Shown here one piece after another: positions 45,504-58,576 of a stretch of 64,000 nt of DNA (positions within the stretch are counted from its first letter, which is position 1; each line of letters opens with the position of its first letter). The stretch is from Lactuca virosa. Lineage: Eukaryota; Streptophyta; Magnoliopsida; Asterales; Asteraceae. Where the stretch lies: the NCBI GenBank assembly GCA_928212115.1, contig CAKMRJ010005745.1:78003871-78067870 (forward strand), written 5' to 3'. Under the pieces are notes generated by a model that did no database searches, was not told where the DNA came from, and saw only the letters and a program-made list of their open reading frames with translations. A program made the position numbers and the translations under genes.

Positions 45504-47340
45504 TGACGAGCGGTCGTTGTCGCGTCAAAAATAAACCTTATTTCCACTAATCTAGCGAGTGGTAAGTAAGGGTTGGATCCAGAGGAGCTTATGGTTAATA
45601 GTTTAGTTACTATTTTGATTTAACGATAAAGAAATAATGATTAATTTGAGATTTATAAATATGATGACAAACAAAAAATATATGATTTTAATTCAATTAA
45701 AAAAAATGATCGCTTCCGGTTTCAGAATTAATAATTATATGAATTAGAAATGAGTGTTATTAATTTTTCATAGTCGATTCAATTAAAGTCTAAGTCCAAA
45801 ATAGAAAATAAGTGTAACCGCACCCTCCGTCCTACACACCGCTATTGGATGATTTGGCACGGTGGGGAGATCACTTAAAATTATTTTAAACTTGGAATAA
45901 TTAATTGATAAATGAATAAAATAAGTGTAACGATTTTATAATGTTAAAAACATAAACAAAATCCACAAATAATATTCAACAAATTCAAATGTTCACACCC
46001 AAAAATAATACAATAAGTAAGAATTAAAACCTACTCCCGGTTGCGATCACGAGAGGATTTAGCCGCACATTGTAGACTTATACAAACTCATATTTGTATT
46101 CTTGAATTCTTGATGTCTTGATCTTGAATCTTGAAAAGTCTTGAATCTTTGATGGCTTGAATTCTTGGAAAAAGAAAAGAATTTGGAAGACTAAAATGCT
46201 TCCAAAAAAAAATATAGAAATTTCCTAAAGAAGGTGGTGGTATGAAAGTAGGTTGGTATAAGAGGTATAAGAGGGTGTGTAAGAATGTAAGAGGTGTCTT
46301 AGAGGTAAGAGGTGTGTTTGAAATGGTGATTTTGAGGTGGTATTTATAGTGAATTTTTGGAAAATTAAATATCAAAAAGAATGAAATAAAGCTAGGAATA
46401 TTAAGCTTTTAGATTGGACCTAAGATCCAATCTAAATCTTATGAAAAAGAATTCAAAAGAATTAAAAAGATGGAATTATTTGGTTTTTGTTGGAAAGAAT
46501 TTGAGTTTAAAATAGGAAAAGTGGTGAAAAAGTGGTTAAAATTGGTTGGAAAGTGTTTAAAAGATAGGAAAACCCGTAGGTTCAGCACATGGCACAAGCA
46601 CTTGGAGCTGGCATCAAAACGGCGTCGTTTAGGGCCATTTTTCGCGGGTCCAGATCGGGTCCGAGTTGGGTCGAGACGCGGATCTTCTGTGAGTAGAAAC
46701 GGGGCGGCAACGGGGCGGGTCGGAGCCGGATCAAAGCGGATATGGATCGGACGACGTCATCGATGACGTCACGTGCGGATAAAAGCGCGGATCCAACCCG
46801 GGTCGGAGCCGGGTTTCACTGTGAGAGCATCTGGATTGCGGGGCGGTCTCCGGATCGGGCTCGGATCTTTGGATCTGGGTCGCGAGCTTTTGGGCTTCTG
46901 GGTTTGGGCTCCGGGTTTGGGCTCATTCCGAAATTTTTCCTTTTATATTTTTTTTTGTGAATTAAATTAAATTAAATTAATTTAATTAATATAAATTTTT
47001 TAGAAATTAAATAATTAATTCCCAATAATCTATTTTAATTAAACCTCATTAATTAATTTAAATTCTTTTTATTTTTATTTTAAAAATACAATTTTTCATT
47101 TTTTTATTTTGTGTTCTCGTCTTTCCAAACCCGAACATCTTCAATTCTTTTGTTTTCAATCTTGATTTCTCTTCGTGTAATTCCTTGAACTTCTTTTTGC
47201 ATCTTTTTGTACCATTTTCATCATATTTACCACCTACAAACATAATTCAAATACATGTCAAAGTAGCACCATTCTTAGATAAAATCGGTTATTTTACATA
47301 AATTATAGTATATTAAGCGTGATGTAAAATATACCGATCA
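45504..47340 (-). repeat. 3' LTR of element H (1837 bp)
   Basis: + strand opens TGACGAGCGGTCGTTG and closes TATACCGATCA. It holds 83 bases (47172-47254) absent from the other LTR. Confidence 0.95.
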
Positions 47341-48397
47341 AACCTCCCCAACTTATCTCTTTCTCGTCCCGAGAAAGATCCAAATGTAATTGATTAGCGT
47401 GCTTGAAAACTTCTTTGATGTTTTTGAAAACTAAAGATATGAATTATAAACTAGTTTTCACATGGAACCATAACAGAATTAAATAACACCAATCAATACC
47501 ACCTGATCAAGATATAACAACAAATGTTAGGATGAGGTCACATTTCTTTCTTTGAAGTGGAGACGTGTTTACAATCAAGGTCGATTTAAAGATATCGCTT
47601 TACCATAGGCTTGATCTACCTCTACTTAGTGACTACTTAAATATCAATCAAAATGACTTTCAGGTTGTAATGTTTGGCTAAGGGTAGGGTAGGGATGTTT
47701 TTGGATTGGTGACTTGGTCTTTTAGACTTTAAGAGCACAACAAAGATAATTATTACAACTCGATAAATACAATACAACTATATACAAACATTAATAACAT
47801 CTACAACTTATGTAAAATGACTCAAAATGTTTAGATAAGACAAAAATCTTTTTGGATTATGTTCAACTTAAAAATCATGACATTATTTGAATATGTCATT
47901 TCAAATTAAAATTGTATTATTAATAAAAACACAAAAGTTATTCAAACTAAAATGATTGGTTCTGGTTTTTTTTTTTTTTTTTTTTTTTTTTTTGCACAGC
48001 AAAACCCTAAAGTGTATATATATGGACTCAACTTGAAACAAAAATTGCAAACGTTTACAAACATATAAAATATTTCTAACTAACCTTCACTAACGCTATA
48101 CTTTTATTTTTAACATTTTTTTTTGAACACAACAGATATATATCAAAATATGGAAGCTCAAACTTTAGATTTGTTTCTAAACTTTGATTTTCTAAAAATA
48201 ACAAATAACACATAAAAAATCTCATATCATATAACTTTAAACTTAGGCTTAAATTTTCTAAAAATGTCGAAAATTTGTGTAAAATGTTTCGAACAACGTT
48301 AATTTCTTGATATCTAACCTTAAGTTTATAAAACTATAAATACTTACACAAACAAAAAGAGAACATTCAAATAAAGGGGTAGCTGTCTTCTTTTTCA

Positions 48398-48465
<68 letters not shown>

Positions 48466-49481
48466 CCAATTTTTTAGAACCAAGCAAGAGAAATTTTCTG
48501 AAATTTCACAATTTATTTGACTCGCTAAAATATGAACAATATATATAACAAATACATACACGGAAATGATAAAACTTTGCTTATAAAGTCGAAAGACATG
48601 GTAGGAAAGTGTTTGGGATATGGCTTAAATCTGCTTAAGAAACGAACAGGCTAAGGCTCAAAGTGGTTAACAACAGGGATTTTAAAAACAAATGGGTAGG
48701 CTTAAGGGTTAATTGGCTAAAAATAAAAATAAATGAATTGCCTTTATCATTTTGATATTCAGTATTCTTAAAATAGAGTTAAAACAAGTTCTAGAAAGCT
48801 GATCTACTGCATGAAATGTATCAGTCTGTTACGGTCCACTTTCTCACTGTTATGCATCCTATTGTTTGTTTCTATATCCATACAAGTAATACTAATTGGT
48901 GCTTCAAAATGTTTTTTTATGTTTCCTGCTATAATTTGGTAAAAGCACACTAACATACTAACACAATTACATTCTTTCCTTTTTGGGATAATTTCTTATT
49001 TATATTAAAAAAAATCACACAAAACAAACAAAAAATCGAGATCACCTGATAGTTCTTGGTAGAGGAGGCTTTTATATCTTCAAAAATAGGAGAAAAATGT
49101 TGAATTTTTTTTTTTCTTGTTGGGCTCCATCAAAACCAAAAATTGCAGCATATTTGGTTTGTCGCCTTTTTCTCATTTAAGTATACCTCCCCAACTTTAA
49201 ACTTTGCATCGTCCTCGATGTAAAACACAAAAGAAAACCATAAAACAATAAAATGAAATAAACCACAAACACACCAAATAAAATAAATCCATCATTTTCG
49301 CTGAGGATCGCGATTGCACTTGGCATGTGCAACAAGCCTTTTAAACCCCTAGGTTACCCTAATGGACGAGTGAAGTCTCGTGAGGGTTTGCAGTGAACAT
49401 ACCCACAAAGTTCTCGGGTTGCCTCCCGAAGTAGCGCTAAGTTTAACGTCTTCAGCCAGACGTGTTACCTCAAAGCAAAAA
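47341..49481 (-). other. Element H 3' internal region
   Basis: Sense-strand polypurine tract TTGGGGAGG abuts the 3' LTR. The rest is AT-rich with a 28-T run (47966-47993) and a (TA)n tract (48401-48461). Many Athila relatives have an env-like frame here; I see none. Confidence 0.75.
48401..48461. repeat. (TA)n microsatellite in element H
   Basis: About 60 uninterrupted bases of TA. Confidence 0.95.
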
Positions 49482-49931
49482 CTAGATGACGTAAGTGGGT
49501 TGTTCTTGTAAAAAGTCAACCCGTTCTACTTGTACCTCATGTCGTGTGGCGGATGAAATATAGGGCTTGAGACGATGCCCGTTTACTTTGAATGACTCAC
49601 CGCCTTTTTCATCTTTGATCTCAATCGCTCCGTGAGGTGTGACATCAACTACTTCATATGGTCCTGACCATTTGCTTTTCAATTTCCCGGGAAAAAGCTT
49701 TAATCGTGAATTAAATAGCCACACTTTTTGTCCTTTTTCAAAAGTTTTGATCTTTAATTTTGCATCGTGGAATGCTTTCATCTTGGACTTATATATGACA
49801 ACATTATTGTATGCCTCATCCCAGAGTTCTTCCAGTTCACTCAATTGTAGTTTTCGTTCCTTTCCTGCTTGATCATACTCCAAATTTACTTCTTTGATGG
49901 CCCACAATGCTCGATGTGCTAACTCAACCGT
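49482..49931 (-). pseudogene. pol: Element H integrase C-terminal part only
   Basis: Reads HRALWAIKEVNLEYDQAGKE, LQLSELEELWDEAYNN and then KVWLFNSRLKLFPGKL with KWSGPYEVVDVTPHGA, the GPY/F-type C-terminal domain of Athila integrases. The HHCC zinc region and DDE core that should precede it are missing; the reading passes directly from the post-RNase-H linker into this part near 49930. Confidence 0.87.
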
Positions 49932-50400
49932 TTTGCTTGTGCCATGAAATGTTTCATCTTTTGCTTTGTCCAATACTCTGGTATTTTTCCTGTAGCCAAA
50001 TAATTCACAATATTAGCAAACCAAGGTAATCCATTGATGTTCAATAATTGTTCATCGGGAAAGGTATCCCGAATTTCTTCCTTGAAAGTGCTTGATACAT
50101 CAATGGGGAGTCTGGACAAGTGATCAACTACTACATTATCACTTCCTTTCTTATGCTGAATTTCTAAGTCAAATTCTTGTAGTAGCAATATCCATCTAAT
50201 AAGCCTCGGTTTTGCATCTTTCTTTTGCATGAGATGACGCAAAGCACTATGGTCCGTAAAAACAACAACTTTTGACCCCCAAACATATGAGCGAAATTTG
50301 TCTAAAGCAAAGACAACTGCTAACAACTCTTTTTCCGTTGTTGTGTAATTCAATTGTATATCGGAAAAAGTTTTGCTAGCAGATTACAACGGGCTTTTTA
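49932..50400 (-). pseudogene. pol: Element H RNase H and linker
   Basis: NYTTTEKELLAVVFALDKFR (catalytic Glu), FTDHSALRHLMQKKDAKPRL (catalytic Asp), QHKKGSDNVVVDHLSRLP, then the linker NGLPWFANIVNYLATGKIPE. The first catalytic Asp (MCDASDYAVGAVLG) is in the preceding frame; a small deletion near 50380 puts the two out of register. Confidence 0.88.
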
Positions 50401-51290
50401 TTCACCTGTTGCCCCAATACAGCACCAACCGCATAATCACTTGCGTCACACATGATTTCAAAAGGTTGTGACCAATCAGGTGATCGCAATATTGGTGCTT
50501 GGGAAAGTTGTCCCTTTAGATTTTGAAAGGATTTCATACACGATTCATCAAAAGAAAATGGTGCGTCTTTAGAGAGCAAATTGCATAAAGGTTTTGAAAT
50601 CGCACCAAAATTTTTGATGAATCGTCTATAAAAACCTGCATGTCCAAGAAAAGATCTCACGCCTTTGACATTTGTGGGAGGTGGTAGTAAGGAAATGAGT
50701 TGTACTTTGGCATGGTCAACTTCAAATCCTCTTTCAGAAACAACATGCCCAAGTACAACTCCTTCTTTAACCATGAAATGACTTTTCTCCCAACTTAAAA
50801 CCAAGTTTGTCTCCATGCAACGTTTCAAAACTTTTACCAATTGTTGGAGACATGTGTCAAATGTTGATCCAAAAATAGAGAAATCATCCATAAAAATTTC
50901 CAAGGACTCCACGACCATGTATGAAAACATACTAGTCATTAATCTTTGAAAAGTGGCAGGGGCATTACATAATCCGAATGGCATTCGTCGGAATGCGAAA
51001 GTACCATAGGGACATGTAAAAGTAGTCTTGGCTTGGTCTTCAAGATGTATAGGTATTTGATTGTATCCAGAATACCCATCCAGAAAACAATAAAACTTTT
51101 GACCTGATAATTTCTCTATTATTTGGTCAATGAAAGGTAAAGGAAAATGGTCTTTTAAAGTGGCAGTATTTAATTTGCGATAATCAATACAAACCCGCCA
51201 CCCGGTTACCGGCCGAGTGGTTATCTTTTCACCACTTGAAGTTTCTACGATCGTGACGCCAGCTTTCTTTGGAAGGTTTGCGTTGGGCTA
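50376..51290 (-). pseudogene. pol: Element H reverse transcriptase
   Basis: From 51270 the sense strand reads VTIVETSSGEKITTRPVTGW, CIDYRKLN, HFPLPFIDQ, DGYSGYNQIPI, RRMPFGLCNAPATFQRLM and the catalytic MDDFSIFG (50870-50891), then VLGHVVSERGFEVD and GHAGFYRRFIKNF. Two indels near 51265-51295 throw the entry to RT out of frame with the upstream protease linker. Otherwise full length. It would copy the RNA, but cannot be made as a whole from this copy. Confidence 0.9.
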
Positions 51291-52047
51291 ACCATACACT
51301 GTCAGAGATTGGGTAGATGATTCCGGCATCTAACCACTTTAACACTTCTTTCTTCACGACTTCCCTCATATTAGGGTTCGATCTTCTTTGCGTCTCTCTT
51401 GATGGTTTTGTCGACGGTTCGGTAATGATTCTATGCATGCAAACTGCTGGGCTTATTCCTTTAAGATCGGCAATTGTCCATCCAACTACGGCTTTGTATG
51501 TGTTAAGCACCTTCAGTAATGCTTGTTCTTGTTCCTCTGTCAAATCTGATGCAATGATCACCGGAAGCGTTTGATTTTCTCCCAAAAAGGCATATTTCAA
51601 ATGCTTCGGTAACAACTTCAATTCCAATGCTGGTGGTTCTTCCAATGATGGCTTTATCTTTGAATCAATTGAATCTGGGAGATCATCAAAATTATTTGAC
51701 CAAGTTGACGTGCGACCATGGATAGCATTCAGAAACTCTTTTTGATCTTCAATTGATTGAGATCTGTCACTGTCACAAAAAACATCCTCCAAATCATTGG
51801 TTATGTCCAGGAGCATATTTGCGGTATGCTCGTGAACACAATCCCCGATGGTGCCTATCATAAAGCAATCATTATGATCTGGAGAGTTAGCGTTCGGTCC
51901 AAAGGCTTGTAGTCTCAACTTGCGGTTGCCAAAAGTCACGTCAATTGCACCATCTCGACAACTAATTTGAGCATTTATAGTTGCTAAAAAGGGACGACCG
52001 AGAATGACATTTTGTTGTTTGTCCTTGAAGTGTTTTTCAGAGTCCAT
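51229..52047 (-). pseudogene. pol: Element H protease end and PR-RT linker
   Basis: Continues the protease after a one-base deletion near 52067: NVILGRPFLATINAQISCRD is the conserved end of Athila-type protease. Then comes a long linker with EEPPALELKLLPKHLKYAFL, EQEQALLKVLNTYKAVVGWT and KGISPAVCMHRI, all normal just before RT in this lineage. Ends in the RT entry at a frameshift. Confidence 0.88.
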
Positions 52048-52049
52048 AA

Positions 52050-54290
52050 CTATGAAGTCAACTGGGTAATAAAATCTTCCACCTTGACTATGACATCAGG
52101 CAACATCCCCCGTGGTAATTTAAGTGACAAATCGGCCATGGACACAGTAATGTTAGTTGGTTGCAATGGGCCAAGGTCATATTTATCATATAAACTACCA
52201 GGAAGGACATTGATACTTGCTCCAAGATCAAGAAGTGCCTTTTTGATTTTTATGTTTCCAATTTCAATTGTAATTAAAGGTGCTCCAGGATCTTTTAATT
52301 TGGGTGGAAGTATTCCTGTCAAAGCGGCACTAACATGTGCTGTACCGTTTGATTTTGTTGGAATTCGGTGACGTCTCTTTTGAGTACATAAATCTTTGAG
52401 GAATTTAGCATAAGCCGGAATTTGCTTAATGGCATCGATAAGTGGGATGTTAATTTTGACTTGTCGAAAAGTTTCCCAAATATCATCATTTTTTTTAAAA
52501 ACTTGTTTTTCTGGGTTTTTCAAAGCTGTTGGGTAAGGGGTGGTATTTGTCTCCACATGTCCTTCCCCAACTTTAGACAGTTCCGACTCATGCAATTTTC
52601 CTTTCAATTTATGTTCTGGTTCAATTGGTGTTTTAAGAGTCTTTTCACTTTCATTATCAGAAGATACATAATCCTCCACTAAAACCTCATCAGGATTTTT
52701 TAACGAGTTTGGTGTAGGCTTATGCACTTGATTATCATATGATTTACCACTACGTAGAATAGTTACCTCATTTAGATGTGCGTTGTTGTTGGTGTTGGTG
52801 GTGGTGGTGTTGCTAGTTGAAGCTCTTGAGTGTTGAGGATTTACTTGCGTGGTGCCCGGAAGGTTGCCAGGTGGTCGCCGATTTATTTGCTCTGCTATTT
52901 GTCCCAATTGCTTCTCAAGTATTGAAATTGATTTGGAGTTAATTTCATTTTGCTTGAGACTTTCCTTCATCATGTTCATCAATTGTTCCATTTGCTTATC
53001 ATGGTATGGTTCACTTGTCTTTCCATGATTTGCTTGAGAAGAAACTGGCCCATGATGTTGATTTTGACTGGATTGGCCCGAATTGTTGTTGCTGACCTTG
53101 TTGCCTTGCCAGGGGTTGAAGTTGTTGTTGTTGTTCCGCCAATTTGAACTTGAATTGTTGTTGTTCCTCCATCGGTCATTGTTGCTTTGGTTGTTGAATT
53201 GATTGTGTTGTTGTTGTGGTCTATAGAAATTTCGCCTTTCTTCATTCAAGTCAGCCTGATCACCGGAAGAATAAAAGACTTCTTCAACTTTATCATTGTT
53301 TTGAGCGAACATGTTCCCTTTTCTGCAGTCTTTAGTCTTGTGTGGTCCTTCACATAAACTGCAAACAGTTTGAACATTAGATTGAGGGTTTTGTTTAAGT
53401 TGACTGATTTCAGTTGTCAGTTTCCGCATTTGGGAAAGGACTTCAGTCAGCACTTCATCGGTTTGATGTACACTCTCAAATTTAAGTTGTTTGTTTTTGT
53501 TGCCACGATATTGGACCGAATGAGCGGGACTGCCATTCATTGCCATTTCATCTATGAGTTCATAAGTTTCTTCTGGTGTTTTGTTCCTTATGGAACCTCC
53601 GGCAGCTGCATGGAGTGATTGTTGTGTATGAATGTCCAAACTATTGAAGAATGTTTGGACCTGCCTCCACATAGGTAGCTCATGATGTGGGCATCTTTGG
53701 AGTAGCTCTCGGTATCTTTCCCATGCTTCGTATAGCGATTCGCCATCTTCAGCTTGAAATGAAAGGATTTCATTGATCATCATGTTTGTCTTTGATGGTG
53801 GAAAGTACTTGGTTAGGAATTTGTCAGCCAAGTCTTCCCAAGTGGTGATGGATTCAGCGGGTAATGTTGAGAACCACCTCTTGGCACGGCCTCGTAGAGA
53901 GAAAGGAAAGAGGCGTAGTCGGATTGCATCTTCAGTTACTCCATCCATCTTGAGCATGTCACAAATGTCCAAGAAACTAGTGATGTGTGTATTGGGGTCA
54001 CTATCGGGTGAGCCATCGAATTGCGCACTATTTTTCACTATTTGGATCACATGCATCTTGATCTCAAAAGTTGTAGCTCCTACTTCAGGTCGTTTAATGC
54101 ATGATTTGGTCCCGTCAAGTGAGGGTCGTGCAAAATCTCCCATGGTTTTTCGGTCTGTCATCTTGTCGTCGGTTTTGTTGGCTTCTTCAAAAATTAAGGC
54201 GCGGTGAGTAACACGATTTCTTCTTGCCGCTCTTTCGATTTCTGAGTTAAAAAGCAATGGAGAGGATCGTCTCGAATAACGAGTATGCAT
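52050..54290 (-). pseudogene. gag: Element H gag and start of protease
   Basis: 746-codon frame. The ATG at 54290 (MHTRYSRRSS..EIERAARR) is the Athila-type start; an upstream in-frame stretch lacks ATG. Capsid domain: QFDGSPDSDPNTHITSFLDI, RLRLFPFSLRGRAKRWF, FLTKYFPPSKTNMMINEI and YEAWERYRELLQRCPHHELP. One knuckle, CSLCEGPHKTKDC (near 53350). Then an Asn/Gln-rich stretch (53250-53050), a coiled-coil-like NSKSISILEKQLGQIAEQIN, and the protease start ALLDLGASINVLP with its Asp codon at 52227-52229. The frame ends at 52050 through a single-base deletion in the protease, where VEDFI continues in another frame. Gag itself appears intact. Confidence 0.92.
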
Positions 54291-54549
54291 GCACAAAAAA
54301 AAAAAAAATACAAACGCGTAAAAGGAATTTAACAATTATAAATAAAGACTATAAGAATCAAATAAATTTTTTTTATATGTATTTTTTATATTTTTTTTTA
54401 TATATTTTCGAAGTTATAAAAAAAATCAAATAAACAAAAAAAAAAAAATTATATTTTTTTTATATATATTTTCGAAATTATACTTAAAAATCAAAAAAAA
54501 AAAATTGTGATTTTTTTTTTATTTTATATATATATTAGAAAATTATACT

Positions 54550-54642
<93 letters not shown>

Positions 54643-54784
54643 TATATCAAATAAACAACTAGAAAGAAAATGTGAAATTTTTTAATCAAAATTTTGTTTT
54701 TAATTTTTTTTTAATTTAAAATAAAAATCAAAATAAATAACTAAATATTAAGCGCAATAGCTCCCCGGAAACGGCGCCAAAATT
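54291..54784 (-). other. Leader and primer site of element H
   Basis: The primer site, sense TTTTGGCGCCGTTTCCGGGGA, ends at 54782. The leader is almost pure A/T with homopolymers and a ~97-base (TA)n tract. Confidence 0.85.
54552..54648. repeat. (TA)n microsatellite in element H leader
   Basis: About 95 bases of TA with one phase break, the longest simple repeat in the window. Confidence 0.95.
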
Positions 54785-56538
54785 TGACGAGCGGTCGTTG
54801 TCGCGTCAAAAATAAACCTTATTTCCACTAATCTAGCGAGTGGTAAGTAAGGGTCGGATCCAGAGGAGCTTATGGTTAATAGTTTAGTTACTATTTTGAT
54901 TTAACGATAAAGAAATAATGATTAATTTGAGATTTATAAATATGATGACAAACAAAAAATATATGATTTTAATTCAATTAAAAAAATGATCGCTTCCGGT
55001 TTCAGAATTAATAATTATATGAATTAGAAATGAGTGTTATTAATTTTTCATAGTCGATTCAATTAAAGTCTAAGTCCAAAATAGAAAATAAGTGTAACCG
55101 CACCCTCCGTCCTACACACCGCTATTGGATGATTTGGCACGGTGGGGAGATCACTTAAAATTATTTTAAACTTGGAATAATTAATTGATAAATGAATAAA
55201 ATAAGTGTAACGATTTTATAATGTTAAAAACATAAACAAAATCCACAAATAATATTCAACAAATTCAAATGTTCACACCCAAAAATAATACAATAAGTAA
55301 GAATTAAAACCTACTCCCGGTTGCGATCACGAGAGGATTTAGCCGCGCATTGTAGACTTATACAAACTCATATTTGTATTCTTGAATTCTTGATGTCTTG
55401 ATCTTGAATCTTGAAAAGTCTTGAATCTTTGATGGCTTGAATTCTTGGAAAAAGAAAAGAATTTGGAAGACTAAAATGCTTCCAAAAAAATATAGAAATT
55501 TCCTAAAGAAGGTGGTGGTATGAAAGTAGGTTGGTATAAGAGGTATAAGAGGGTGTGTAAGAATGTAAGAGGTGTCTTAGAGGTAAGAGGTGTGTTTGAA
55601 ATGGTGATTTTGAGGTGGTATTTATAGTGAATTTTTGGAAAATTAAATATCAAAAAGAATGAAATAAAGCTAGGAATATTAAGCTTTTAGATTGGACCTA
55701 AGATCCAATCTAAATCTTATGAAAAAGAATTCAAAAGAATTAAAAAGATGGAATTATTTGGTTTTTGTTGGAAAGAATTTGAGTTTAAAATAGGAAAAGT
55801 GGTGAAAAAGTGGTTAAAATTGGTTGGAAAGTGTTTAAAAGATAGGAAAACCCGTAGGTTCAGCACATGGCACAAGCACTTGGAGCTGGCATCAAAACGG
55901 CGTCGTTTAGGGCCATTTTTCGCGGGTCCAGATCGGGTCCGAGTTGGGTCGAGACGCGGATCTTCTGTGAGTAGAAACGGGGCGGCAACGGGGCGGGTCG
56001 GAGCCGGATCAAAGCGGATATGGATCGGACGACGTCATCGATGACGTCACGTGCGGATAAAAGCGCAGATCCAACCCGGGTCGGAGCCGGGTTTCACTGT
56101 GAGAGCATCTGGATTGGGGGGCGGTCTCCGGATCGGGCTCGGATCTTCGGATCTGGGTCGCGAGCTTCTGGGCTTCTGGGTTTTGGGCTCCGGGTTTGGG
56201 CTCATTCCGAAATTTTTCCTTTTATATATTTTTTTTGTGAATTAAATTAAATTAAATTAATTTAATTAATATAAATTTTTTTAAAAATTAAATAATTAAT
56301 TCCCAATAATCTATTTTAATTAAACCTCATTAATTAATTTAAATTCTTTTTATTTTTATTTTAAAAATACAATTTTTCATTTTTTTATTTTGTTTTCTCG
56401 TCTTTCCAAACCCGAACATCTTCAATTCTTTTGTTTTCAATCTTGATTTCTCATGTCAAAGTAGCACCATTCTTAGATAAAATCGGTTATTTTACATAAA
56501 TTATAGTATATTAAGCGTGATGTAAAATATACCGATCA
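54785..56538 (-). repeat. 5' LTR of element H (1754 bp)
   Basis: Near-identical to 45504-47340 apart from the 83-bp deletion at 56452/56453 and small indels. The GC-rich segment 55900-56200 is conserved in both. Confidence 0.95.
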
Positions 56539-57674
56539 ATATGGCAGCTATAAACGCTACAGTGGCCGCGGCTGTGGCAACAGCCATGGCTCAATATCAC
56601 TCCATCAGTACCAGTGGAGGTGGAACGTCTACTGATTCTACTCAAGGTGAGGTCCCTGTGGACCAAGGAGAGTTCTCCTACAAGGACTTCACCAGATGCC
56701 AGCCATTGTCCTTTAATGGGACTGAAGGAGTCATTGCCCTTATGCAATGGTTCGAGAAAACAGAGTCGATCTTCGAAATCTGTTTATGCCCAAAAGGAAG
56801 CAAAGTGAAGTTTGCTGCCTGCACCTTCTCTGGCAAGGCCCTAACATGGTGGAACAGCCATGTTAAGTCACTGACCCTATCAGTGGCAAACTCAATAGGT
56901 TGGGAAAACCTAAAAGAGTTAATACGGGAGGAATACTGTCCGTTAGGCGAGATTCAAAAACTGGAACAAGAGCTGTGAGATCTCACTATGGTCGGCTCAG
57001 ACATAGTGACCTACACGGACCGGTTCAGCGAACTAGCAGCTCTATGCCTCGAGATGATTACCTCGGAGAGCAAGAAGATAGAAAGATACATTTGGGGTCT
57101 GACTGCTCCGACCCAAGGAAATGTGCTGTCTTCTAACCCAGCCACGTTCGATAGTGCTAAACGCCTGGCTCAGCGACTCATCGACCATGGAGTCCGACAT
57201 GGTGTAAAAGTCCCTATTCCCGAGCCATTGAGGGAAGAGGACGATGATCAGAAGTCAGGGAACAAGAGGAAGAAGAAGCGAACAACACAAGACACCCCGC
57301 AAGAACAATGAACGAGTACTATGTACGCCGCTACGACACCTACTGCTTCAGCACCTGCCAACCGATATGCTGGGAACCTTCCGGAGTGTGGAAAATGCAA
57401 TTTTCACCACACCGGAGTGTACCGAGAAATGCAGTGTCTGAACTTCCACAGAAAGGGACACACCGTCCGTTACTGCAGGGCACCGGCTCAACCGATCTCC
57501 CAAGTCCTCGGAGCTGAAGGAAACCAAGCCTGCTATGGCTGTGGTGAGACTGGACACCGTCAGAGGGACTGCCCAATAGTAAGGAACTCAGGTACGGATG
57601 GACGCATTCTGATGATTACCGCAGGGGAATCTACCCCGGAGTCGTCGACGAGTAGTGGTACGTTTTCAAAATAG
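56539..57674 (+). pseudogene. gag: Element G gag, main part, with in-frame stops
   Basis: Resumes after the ATATG target duplication. Capsid motifs: FSYKDFTRCQPLSFNGTEG, ALMQWFEKTESIF, AACTFSGKALTWWNSH and a TRFSELAALCLEM-type stretch. Knuckle region: CGKCNFHHTG, then CLNFHRKGHTVRYC in which the second Cys is Phe, then intact CYGCGETGHRQRDC. Stops: TGA at 56976-56978 where relatives have Trp, and TGA at 57309-57311. The frame ends at 57674 right after SSTSSGTF, the point where protease would begin, so pol has been lost precisely downstream of gag. Confidence 0.88.
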
Positions 57675-57868
57675 TAATTACTTTTAAAATTAATTTATAT
57701 TGGTATAAGATTAAAATTTGGGGATAACACTTAAAAGTAACTTTAACAACTCACATGTTGAAATAGGTCACAGTATTCAAGAGAACTAAAAGATCCGTTT
57801 AGAGAAGCTATTATGGCTTACCATATACATCAGGGTTGTGCGCAACTAAGATGTCGCAGACTAAGAGT

Positions 57869-57929
57869 GAGTGACTCCGCTTAGGTCCCCATCCCTTAAT
57901 TGGTTGGGGGATTTGAGGCAGGGTTACTC
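57869..57929 (+). repeat. Hairpin motif copy e (element G 3' internal region)
   Basis: Outer arms GAGTGAC / GTTACTC, inner CCGCTT / GAGGCAG, plus an apical TCCCC / GGGGGA. Sequence is very different from copies a-c but the paired positions are kept. Confidence 0.62.
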
Positions 57930-58576
57930 AGTCGACTGCCTGGTACATCTTAAATATTCATAACTAGTATATGGCAGGCGATGGTAGTGGTACCAAGGAG
58001 CATTATGATATAAAGTACCCCCACCAATTGGTAGAACACTTTTGTTCGTATGTATGTGCACATAGTAGTACGATACGTAGGAGTGTTAACTTCAATTAGA
58101 AAACAGGAAACACGAGAACAGTTACAAAGAGTACATTGTTGAACATACTAGGAGTACAGTATCGAGCATACCAGGGATACATCGTCGTTTATCAGACGTT
58201 TTATTTCATTTGACCAAAACTTTGTTCGGTAAAGAGTCTGTTGCTTTCATCCGTCATGAGTTGGCGTGGTCCTCACCATACTGAGTTCATATGTTTCTAT
58301 CGCCTCGATCGACAAGTTCTCGAAACTTTCGTCCTTCGTATCGAAGGTCCGACCTAAACCTAAATCTTATCTTTCGTATTCTAAACCCCCGAAGTACTCA
58401 TGCGAAGAGTACTTTGTTTTCGAAGCCTTATCGTCAGATGTCCGCAGACCGTCACGAAATACCACTCGTCCAGCAGACCAAGTTCGAGCACAGAGGCTAT
58501 GGACGAATACAGCCCACCTATTACTATTTAGTGTATACGCGAGGGTGGTATATGATTATGATTACACAGACTTAGT

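Larger units (their letters stand above)
45504..56538 (-). mobile_element. Element H: Athila-like Ty3/gypsy retrotransposon
   Basis: LTRs 45504-47340 and 54785-56538, perfect 5-bp target duplication ATATG (45499-45503, 56539-56543), minus orientation from primer site and tract. The primer site TTTTGGCGCCGTTTCCGGGGA is of the Athila type. Gag, protease, RT and RNase H are recognisable, but the integrase core is deleted and several frameshifts occur. No env-like frame is visible in the 2.1-kb 3' region. Length is 11,035 bp. Confidence 0.94.

Noticed and set aside
46470..46960. 98- and 72-codon + frames repeated at 55748-56250
   Set aside because: Both lie in the LTRs of element H on the antisense side. 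GC-rich repeat content, no protein family.
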